In this document: positions 58,208 to 64,000 of the stretch, piece by piece
How positions within the stretch are numbered: position 1 is the stretch's first letter
Layout of the letters: every line of letters starts with the position of its first letter
From: Aurantibacter aestuarii
GTDB lineage: Bacteria > Bacteroidota > Bacteroidia > Flavobacteriales > Flavobacteriaceae
DNA: 64,000 nucleotides
Assembly (NCBI RefSeq): GCF_003008425.1
Contig: NZ_PXOQ01000007.1
Location: forward strand, 310,001 to 374,000
Reading direction: 5' to 3'
Translations under genes and position numbers: made by a program
The notes under the pieces: model-generated
The model's database searches: none
Told to the model about the DNA's origin: nothing
What the model saw: only the letters and a program-made list of their open reading frames with translations

Positions 58208-59824
58208 ATGATCAAACATTTTTACTTCACTATTCTATTAGTCTTACTTTCAACATTTACTCTATTCTCACAAGTAGGTATTGGTACCACAAACCCAGAT
58301 CCTAGCTCTATCTTAGAGCTAAATTCGACCAACCAAGGTTTATTAATTTCAAGAATGAGTCAAACAGACAGAGATGCAATAACAGCTCCCGCAACCGGAC
58401 TTTTAATTTACCAAACGGACAACACACCTGGTTTTTATTATTTTACTGGAGTTATTTGGTCTCCATTTAGTGGTGCGGATTTAGATTGGACTATTACTGG
58501 AGCAGATATATACAATGCTAATACAGGAAATGTAGGTATAAACACTACTACGCCTACAGCTCCGTTACATGTGGAGTCTATTTCTTTAGGAACAGGAACA
58601 TTTACTCAAGATTTTGAAAGTGGTTTAGCGCCTTTAACCACAAGTGGTGATGCCAATTGGTTTGTACAAACTACAAGTGCAAATGGTGGTGTACAAGCTG
58701 CAGAATCTGGAGATATAAATAACAGTCAATCGACCCAAATGAATTTAAATATAAATATTGGCGCAGGTGGAGGAACAGTTACCTTTTTTTACGAAGTAAG
58801 TTCGGAAGCTAGTTTTGATTATTTAAGATTCTATGTTAATGGTACACAAATAAACCAATGGTCTGGAACCATTGGATGGACAAGTTTTAGCTATGTTATA
58901 CCAACAACTGGAGCATACACACTTACATGGGCTTATGAAAAGGATGGATCTATTAGTACTGGAGGAGATTTGGCACGAGTTGATGATATTGTTATTACCA
59001 ATGTTGGTTTAACAAGTTCTGCATTACGAATTGTTGATGGCAGTCAAGCTATTGGTAGAGTTCTTACTTCTGATGCTAACGGAAATGCAACATGGCAAGA
59101 CCCTGGCTCTGGCACTCCAGGCGCTTCAGATGATGATTGGCGTTTCCATTCCGGAAGCTCTTCTGCAGATGATATTTATAGGACTGGACGTGTTACTATA
59201 GGTACTAATCTAACTACATCACACTTATTAGATGTAGACAATGGACTAACAGATGGTACAGAAATTGGCTTGGGTTCCATTGAATTTATAAGAGATGGAG
59301 TTGTTGAAACATTTTTAGACCAACCATTATCACCACTTTTTGACGCCACCTATAACTTAGGTAGTGCAACGAACAGATGGAATCAGTTATATGCTTCAAA
59401 TGGAGTTATTAATACCTCAGATGCTAGATTAAAAGAAGACATTAAACCATTACATTATGGATTAAATGAACTAATGCAATTAAAACCTGTAAGCTATAAA
59501 TGGAAAAATGAAAGTTATGGTAAAACAATACTTACTAATAGTCAAAAAGAATTGAAAATAGGCTTTTTAGCTCAAGATCTACAAGAAATAATTAGTGAAG
59601 TTGTAGTATCCCATTCTTGGAAACCAATCAGTGAGGCTCAAAAAGATGATTACATTAAAGTAAAGAATGATAAATTAGGTGTTGCTTATTCTGAAATTAT
59701 TCCGGTTACAGTAAAAGCGATACAAGAACAGCAAGCTATTATAGAGTCTCAACAAAAAGAAATTGATGCAATGAAAATAGAATTAGAAGAATTAAAAAAG
59801 ATAGTTACATCTATTAAGAAATAA
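58208..59824 (+). CDS. Secreted fibre-like protein with intact S74 tail-fibre chaperone domain
   Basis: A 538-residue protein: signal peptide (MIKHFYFTILLVLLSTFTLFS), VGIGTTNPDPSSILELNSTN start, a jelly-roll/MAM-like module (~residues 135-270, with VTFFYEVSSEASFDYLRFYV), a low-complexity linker, and a C-terminal tail-fibre/peptidase S74 domain. The domain opens TSDARLKEDIKPL with Ser404 and Lys409 in the positions of the endosialidase self-cleavage dyad. GFLAQDLQEIISEVV and IIPVTVKAIQEQQ follow, then a trimer-forming coiled coil. It is probably a surface trimer whose chaperone domain may be cleaved off. The jelly-roll part may bind sugars. Confidence 0.85.
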   Translation: MIKHFYFTILLVLLSTFTLFSQVGIGTTNPDPSSILELNSTNQGLLISRMSQTDRDAITAPATGLLIYQTDNTPGFYYFTGVIWSPFSGADLDWTITGADIYNANTGNVGINTTTPTAPLHVESISLGTGTFTQDFESGLAPLTTSGDANWFVQTTSANGGVQAAESGDINNSQSTQMNLNINIGAGGGTVTFFYEVSSEASFDYLRFYVNGTQINQWSGTIGWTSFSYVIPTTGAYTLTWAYEKDGSISTGGDLARVDDIVITNVGLTSSALRIVDGSQAIGRVLTSDANGNATWQDPGSGTPGASDDDWRFHSGSSSADDIYRTGRVTIGTNLTTSHLLDVDNGLTDGTEIGLGSIEFIRDGVVETFLDQPLSPLFDATYNLGSATNRWNQLYASNGVINTSDARLKEDIKPLHYGLNELMQLKPVSYKWKNESYGKTILTNSQKELKIGFLAQDLQEIISEVVVSHSWKPISEAQKDDYIKVKNDKLGVAYSEIIPVTVKAIQEQQAIIESQQKEIDAMKIELEELKKIVTSIKK

Positions 59825-59844
59825 GATTTAATTATATTATTCTT

Positions 59845-60897
59845 TTATGTCTTTTTGTTAGTTTTAAATTGGGTAGGTGTAAGACCAGTTACTTTCTTAA
59901 AAGTTGCATTAAAACCAGATTTAGAATTAAAACCAGCTAAACCTCCAATAGCCTCTATAGTGAAATTACTATACTCTTCATCAAACAATAATAACTTAGC
60001 ATAATCTACTCTATAGATATTAATAAAATTAGAAAAATTCATATTATTTTTTTTATTAATTAAATTAGAAACATATTTCTCGTTAGAACCAATTTCCCTT
60101 GCTAAATCTTTTACAGTTAATTTTGGATTTAAGTATATTTTATCTTCTAATATAGCTGTCATTAGTCGCTGATGTAAACTTTCTATATCAATATCTTGAT
60201 CTAAATTATTATTCTTAACTTCTATTTCAGCAACTTTATATATACAATAATATGATAGTATAAAGTAAAACACATAATAAGCTTTAAGTAGGCTTTTAAA
60301 AAAACTTTCATTTAATATATAATTTTGAAAAACCCAAATAATGATATAAATAACATATAATAAAATAAAGAATGTCATGTAATTTTTACTCGATTTCTTT
60401 TTGAACAATTCTACCGAAGAAAAAAACCCTATAATTTTAAAAGATTTGTATGTATAGTAAATTGTCGAAATTGGAAATATAAATAAAATAATTATGTAAT
60501 TAACATATGACATTACATTCTCAACAACCACATCAATAAATTCATTTTTATCATTTTCTAAGCCAAAATAAATAAGACAAAATACATTGATAAGAAAAAG
60601 TGTTGCTGGTAAATAGAAATTTTTGAAATCGTATTCTTTATTACCAAAATAAGAACAGACAATGTTATACATTATTACAGGTAATAAAGTAAGCCAAACG
60701 AAAAATAATAATGCAAAAGTATTTATAAAAGATTCATTAAAAATAGATGGATTACTTGAAGAAATTATTAAGCTAGCAAATAAGAGAAACCAAGAGGTAT
60801 AAAAAGCAAAAACTGTTGGTTTTATCTTTTTTAAATAGTAGTGTAAAAAAGATAACGTAAAAATTATTATTGATGTAGTTACTATTGCAATTTTCAT
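59845..60897 (-). CDS. Membrane-anchored AraC-family regulator between two S74 proteins
   Basis: A 350-residue protein with about six or seven membrane segments (~residues 1-215) and a C-terminal AraC HTH. KLTVKDLAREIGSNEKYVSN LIN and FTIEAIGGLAGFNSKSGFNA are the two helix-turn-helix motifs, ending GLTPTQF. It is similar in layout to the AraC protein at 20.3-21.5 kb but only distantly in sequence. It is convergent with the 538-residue protein gene (20-base gap) and divergent from the 578-residue one, sharing a 113-base control region with a 10-bp inverted repeat. Confidence 0.87.
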   Translation of the reverse strand: MKIAIVTTSIIIFTLSFLHYYLKKIKPTVFAFYTSWFLLFASLIISSSNPSIFNESFINTFALLFFVWLTLLPVIMYNIVCSYFGNKEYDFKNFYLPATLFLINVFCLIYFGLENDKNEFIDVVVENVMSYVNYIIILFIFPISTIYYTYKSFKIIGFFSSVELFKKKSSKNYMTFFILLYVIYIIIWVFQNYILNESFFKSLLKAYYVFYFILSYYCIYKVAEIEVKNNNLDQDIDIESLHQRLMTAILEDKIYLNPKLTVKDLAREIGSNEKYVSNLINKKNNMNFSNFINIYRVDYAKLLLFDEEYSNFTIEAIGGLAGFNSKSGFNATFKKVTGLTPTQFKTNKKT

Positions 60898-60921
60898 AAA
60901 TTTTAATGTAATACAGTATTA

Positions 60922-60952
60922 AATTACGGAAAATAGTATAAATTCCGTAATT
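60922..60952. promoter_or_regulatory. Operator-like inverted repeat in the divergent AraC/S74 region
   Basis: Perfect 10-bp arms AATTACGGAA (60922-60931) and TTCCGTAATT (60943-60952) with an 11-base spacer; half-site centres are 21 bases apart, two helical turns. It lies between the AraC start and the TTG of the 578-residue protein promoter, a good place for an activator. A third TTCCG half-site follows immediately. Confidence 0.6.
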
Positions 60953-60967
60953 CCGCATAGTGTTTAT

Positions 60968-60998
60968 TTGATTTTAATGATACTAAAATTTAGGTTTG
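60968..60998 (+). promoter_or_regulatory. Promoter of the 578-residue S74-like protein
   Basis: TTG (60968-60970), a 20-base spacer and TAGGTTTG (60991-60998), full matches to the Bacteroidota consensus, ending 12 bases before the ATG. The leader must be very short, so regulation should act at transcription, in line with the inverted repeat 15 bases upstream. Confidence 0.68.
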
Positions 60999-61010
60999 AG
61001 AAAAAAAACA

Positions 61011-62747
61011 ATGAAAACACTACTGTCATTTTTTATCATCTTTAATTTAAGTTTAGGAATTAGCTTTGGTCAAGTTGGAATTGGCACAGTAAATCCAGAA
61101 GCAACACTACACATAGTTGGTAATACTGTACTTGGAAATAGTGGTGGATTAATTGAATTACTTAATGAAAATTTTACCAGTTATACTGTATTAGAAAACA
61201 ATAATAGTACGGGATGCACTGTAGATGGTTGGGAAAACACAACTACTGGTGATATAAATGCTAATTGTTCAAGTTGTACCGGGAATTGGCTTTATATAGA
61301 TTCTGACGAAAGTGGTTGTACTCAAAATGCTACTGCATTAATAAATTTTACTTCTACACCATCAACTGCGAGTATTAATGTAAGTTTTGATTATAGGTAC
61401 AATAACTTTGGTGCTAGTGGAGACTCTTTTCGTGTTTATCTATTTAACAATACCCTTAATATACAAGAAGGAGGAGATTTGATTAATACAACATCTGATA
61501 TTGATACTTCATACACGAATTCTTTAAACGTGATTGCTGGAAATAATTATTCTTTACGATTCGAATATAATGGAAATTATGATTATGGCGCTTCGATAGA
61601 TAATGTTCTAGTCACCGAAAACATTACAGCTAATACTGGAGTTTACACATTTAAGTTAGAAGACGGACAACAGCAAAATGGTTATGTACTTACCAGTGAT
61701 GCAAATGGGTTTGCAACTTGGATGCCTCCAACTGGTGGAGGAACCGGAACGGATAGTCAAACTTTAAGCATTACTGGAAGTGTTTTAAGTATAAGTAATG
61801 GAAACTCTGTAACACTACCAGTGTTAGGTGGTGGAGGCACTTATACATTTGAAAACGGAATAACAGAAAACTCAGGGACAGTTAGACTTGGAGGGTCCTT
61901 AACACAGACTACTTACATCGATTTAAATTCAAGAGATTTATATTTTGAAGGTACTGGATCTGGAAATATAACTTTTGAAGACAACTCGGGTCAACCTCAA
62001 ATGACCACCAATTTCTCAGATGGTTATACAAATTTTGGTGCAGGAACTGCAATAGTAGACTCTGATGATGGTACAAGTTTTTCAGATACTTTTGGTGGCG
62101 GACCTTTTACAAAGGAGTTTGTTGTTGGAGGTTATAATGGATCATCAGGAGGAACTGCAATTGCTTTAGGATCTATAGAGTATGTTGTAGATGGAACAAA
62201 TGAATTGTTTTATGAAGGCGGCGGATTTAGTCCAATGGACGATTTTAGCTCGGATCTTGGAGCAGATCCATTCTCAGGTACTACAAGACGATGGGATGAT
62301 GTTTATGCTGATGATTTTATTACACCTACTAACACCTATTCTAGAACTACAGGAAAATTATCTACAACCAAAGATTTAAATAAGGGATTATCTACAATAA
62401 TGCAATTAAAACCAATTAGCTACAAAGACCAAATGACTATAAAAGGTAAATCAATTCCTGAAAACACAAAAGAAGACAAACTAGGTTTTTTTATTGAAGA
62501 ATTATGGAGTGTACTACCAGAAGCTGTTAAAACTTCAGATTGGGTTAGTTTGGACGAATCTGGAGATAAAACTCATGTAGTTTACAATAAACCTAGTGGA
62601 ATAAAATTCACACAAATAATTCCTGTTACAGTAAAAGCAATTCAAGAGCAACAAACTCAAATAGAAAATTTAAATTCTGAAGTTCAAAGTTTAAAAACTG
62701 AACTTGCTCAGATTAAAGAGTTACTTTTAAATCGTTCAAAAAACTAG
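61011..62747 (+). CDS. Secreted fibre-like protein with degenerate S74-like domain
   Basis: A 578-residue paralog of the 58.2-kb protein. I start at the ATG at 61011, since MKTLLSFFIIFNLSLGISFG is a complete signal peptide; a TTG five codons earlier is within the promoter. VGIGTVNPEATLHIVG, a Cys-containing jelly-roll module (CSSCTGNWLYIDSDESGC region), a Gly-rich linker and a C-terminal S74-like domain follow. The Ser-Lys dyad region is replaced: SRTTGKLSTTKDLNKGLSTI instead of SDARLKED. GFFIEELWSVLPEAV, IIPVTVKAIQEQQ and the final coiled coil are kept. It overlaps the GT9 stop by 4 bases in convergent orientation. Confidence 0.82.
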   Translation: MKTLLSFFIIFNLSLGISFGQVGIGTVNPEATLHIVGNTVLGNSGGLIELLNENFTSYTVLENNNSTGCTVDGWENTTTGDINANCSSCTGNWLYIDSDESGCTQNATALINFTSTPSTASINVSFDYRYNNFGASGDSFRVYLFNNTLNIQEGGDLINTTSDIDTSYTNSLNVIAGNNYSLRFEYNGNYDYGASIDNVLVTENITANTGVYTFKLEDGQQQNGYVLTSDANGFATWMPPTGGGTGTDSQTLSITGSVLSISNGNSVTLPVLGGGGTYTFENGITENSGTVRLGGSLTQTTYIDLNSRDLYFEGTGSGNITFEDNSGQPQMTTNFSDGYTNFGAGTAIVDSDDGTSFSDTFGGGPFTKEFVVGGYNGSSGGTAIALGSIEYVVDGTNELFYEGGGFSPMDDFSSDLGADPFSGTTRRWDDVYADDFITPTNTYSRTTGKLSTTKDLNKGLSTIMQLKPISYKDQMTIKGKSIPENTKEDKLGFFIEELWSVLPEAVKTSDWVSLDESGDKTHVVYNKPSGIKFTQIIPVTVKAIQEQQTQIENLNSEVQSLKTELAQIKELLLNRSKN

Positions 62748-63760
62748 TTATTTAATACTGTTTCAAGACATGTGATAACGGTTGTTGGACTAATAGTTCC
62801 AGCAACGGTTTTATAGTTTTCTGGTACATTTTTTCCAAAAATACTAGTTGGAATTAATGGGTAATTTTCGCGGTTTGGCACTAATTGATGACTGTCTGGC
62901 TGGTTAAATGGCACAAAGCCAGCATAAGGATGCGTATTTCCCCAAATGGTAATCACCTTTACACCAAACATAGCCGCTAAGTGTCCATTTCCAGAATCCA
63001 TACTTAACATGAGGTCAAGATTTGAAATTATAGCTAATTCTTGAGTAAAAGTAAATTTGCCTACCACGTTAAAGATATTGGAATCATCTTTCTCAATAAA
63101 CTCTAATTGCTCTTGCTCTTTTGTCCCACCACCAAATAACAAGATATTATAGTCTTTACTTAATAAATTAATTACAATTTTCATTTGGTCTAAGGGATAT
63201 GTTTTAGACTCGTATTGTGCAAATGGCGCAATTCCTATTAGTGGTTTGTGTTTAAATTCTTCTGGAAAACCAACTGGAAATTGTTGTGAAGGTTCTATAA
63301 TTGGATTAGTCAAATCCAATTGATAACCTAAAGCTCTAAAGACGTCTGCATATCGTTCGTGAGATGATTTTAATGGCTCAAAAATTTTTCCTGAAACTAA
63401 TGCCTTTTTTTCAGCTCTACCTTTATCAATTTGCACACATTTTGTTCCAAAAAGAAATGTTTTTAGAATATTTGTACGCAACACATTATGTAAATCGGCT
63501 ATTTCTGTAATACCTAATGCTTTTAATTGTTTTGATAACTTATATAAGCCAAAAACACCTTTATGTTCACCTTTCAAATCGGCTTTAAAAACTGATACGT
63601 TGGTGATATGTTCAAATATTGGTGCAAAAAAAGTTCGAGTTAAAACTGTAATTTTTACATCGGGATTTTTTTCGGTGAATGCCCGAAGCACAGGTACAGA
63701 AATAGCAACGTCTCCCATAGCAGAGAGACGTATTACTAAAATATGTTTTTGTAAAGGCAT
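62744..63760 (-). CDS. Glycosyltransferase family 9 (heptosyltransferase-like)
   Basis: A 338-residue cytoplasmic GT-B enzyme of the ADP-heptose:LPS heptosyltransferase family. HILVIRLSAMGDVAISVPVL at the N-terminus, ADLHNVLRTN and GIAPFAQYESKTYPLDQM in the middle, LMLSMDSGNGHLAAMFGVKV and TIWGNTHPYAGFVPF (donor site) are all present. The likely role is LPS core or other glycan assembly at the inner membrane; the donor is not proven. It is 9 bases after the DUF4254 gene, the usual pairing in Bacteroidota. Confidence 0.92.
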   Translation of the reverse strand: MPLQKHILVIRLSAMGDVAISVPVLRAFTEKNPDVKITVLTRTFFAPIFEHITNVSVFKADLKGEHKGVFGLYKLSKQLKALGITEIADLHNVLRTNILKTFLFGTKCVQIDKGRAEKKALVSGKIFEPLKSSHERYADVFRALGYQLDLTNPIIEPSQQFPVGFPEEFKHKPLIGIAPFAQYESKTYPLDQMKIVINLLSKDYNILLFGGGTKEQEQLEFIEKDDSNIFNVVGKFTFTQELAIISNLDLMLSMDSGNGHLAAMFGVKVITIWGNTHPYAGFVPFNQPDSHQLVPNRENYPLIPTSIFGKNVPENYKTVAGTISPTTVITCLETVLNN

Positions 63761-63769
63761 GAAAACTGA

Positions 63770-64000
63770 CTATTTCTGACCTCTTAACACGGGATTAAGT
63801 TCGTCGTCATTATACATTTTCATTTGTTTATATACTTTCATGTATTTATCTCCATTTTCAATATCTAAAAGCAGCTCTTCTATTGCGGTACTTAAATCTA
63901 TTCTTTGTTCTAGAAGCACATCTAATTTTTTCTTACAAGCTTGCTTATGAGCTTCTGTAGCATCTGGACGTCTTGCTTCTTCGTCCATATGATAAATTTT
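63770..64000 (-). CDS. DUF4254 protein, C-terminal part (cut by window edge)
   Basis: The frame is open to the right edge; the ATG at 63988 is internal, as the upstream codons read KIYH and join smoothly to MDEEARRPDA. KLDVLLEQRIDLSTAIEELL, DKYMKVYKQMKMYNDDELNP and VLRG match the C-terminus of DUF4254, a family encoded beside GT9 glycosyltransferases in Bacteroidota. Function unknown, possibly LPS-related. About 77 residues are in the window. Confidence 0.85.
   Translation of the reverse strand, partial: KIYHMDEEARRPDATEAHKQACKKKLDVLLEQRIDLSTAIEELLLDIENGDKYMKVYKQMKMYNDDELNPVLRGQK

Noticed and set aside
63770-63988. Complete 72-residue protein at the right edge
   Set aside because: The frame continues through the edge with family-like residues (KIYH) before the ATG; it is the C-terminus of a longer DUF4254 protein.

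Overview
The window is about 64 kb of AT-rich chromosome from a member of the Bacteroidota, most likely a marine Flavobacteriaceae bacterium (Olleya/Lacinutrix/Winogradskyella-like; the family is an inference, and no rRNA is present to place it). The evidence is a type IX secretion C-terminal sorting domain, the gliding/T9SS lipoprotein SprE, an SDR-type threonine dehydrogenase, an ATP synthase operon without atpD and atpC, proteins beginning with a VGIGT-NP motif, and promoters of the Bacteroidota type (TTG, a 17-20 base spacer, TAnnTTTG). It reads as core chromosome. I saw no tRNA, rRNA, CRISPR array, insertion sequence or prophage. Rho-independent terminators are numerous and usually clear, often shared between convergent genes.

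Layout. 0-11.4 kb: the 5' part of ppc, ssb, an atypical SDR, an M23 peptidase, a zinc-ribbon protein, an M13 peptidase, a 1150-residue T9SS cargo protein and two small lipoproteins. 11.5-17.6 kb: threonine dehydrogenase, thymidine kinase overlapping alanine racemase, mscL, and a flotillin/NfeD pair. 17.9-23 kb: a B12-binding radical SAM enzyme coupled to a membrane protein, a membrane-anchored AraC regulator abutting trhO, and two tiny unannotated ORFs (28 and 30 residues) that look like lipoprotein signal peptides with almost nothing after them. 23-33 kb: recA; an ECF sigma factor with an unusual anti-sigma/outer-membrane-barrel fusion; plsC; trpS; a small secreted protein with three internal repeats; dprA; an HU/SPOR protein; and a thioesterase. 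33.8-41.1 kb: a seven-gene minus-strand envelope operon (flippase, dut, TPR, nucleotidyltransferase, TPR, DUF4292, EnvC-like) with a recognisable promoter. 41-52.3 kb: two functionally unassigned secreted proteins, then sprE, bactofilin, atpZ, a small membrane protein and atpBEFHAG.

52.5-58 kb: a PadR-controlled membrane-protein/ABC-transporter cluster, with an inverted repeat lying on the padR promoter, and divergent from it a PaaE-type ferredoxin reductase. 58.2-62.7 kb: two large secreted proteins with C-terminal tail-fibre chaperone (peptidase S74-like) domains flanking a membrane-anchored AraC regulator. The divergent region between this regulator and the second protein holds a textbook Bacteroidota promoter preceded by a 10-bp inverted repeat. 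62.7-64 kb: a GT9 glycosyltransferase and a DUF4254 protein cut by the window edge.

The observations most worth following up are the 30-residue ORF with its structured 3' end between trhO and recA; the S74/AraC island, where one paralog keeps the self-cleavage Ser-Lys dyad and the other has lost it; the anti-sigma/barrel fusion; hairpins at every junction of the atp operon, two of them built from iterated heptamers; and the radical SAM/membrane protein pair.
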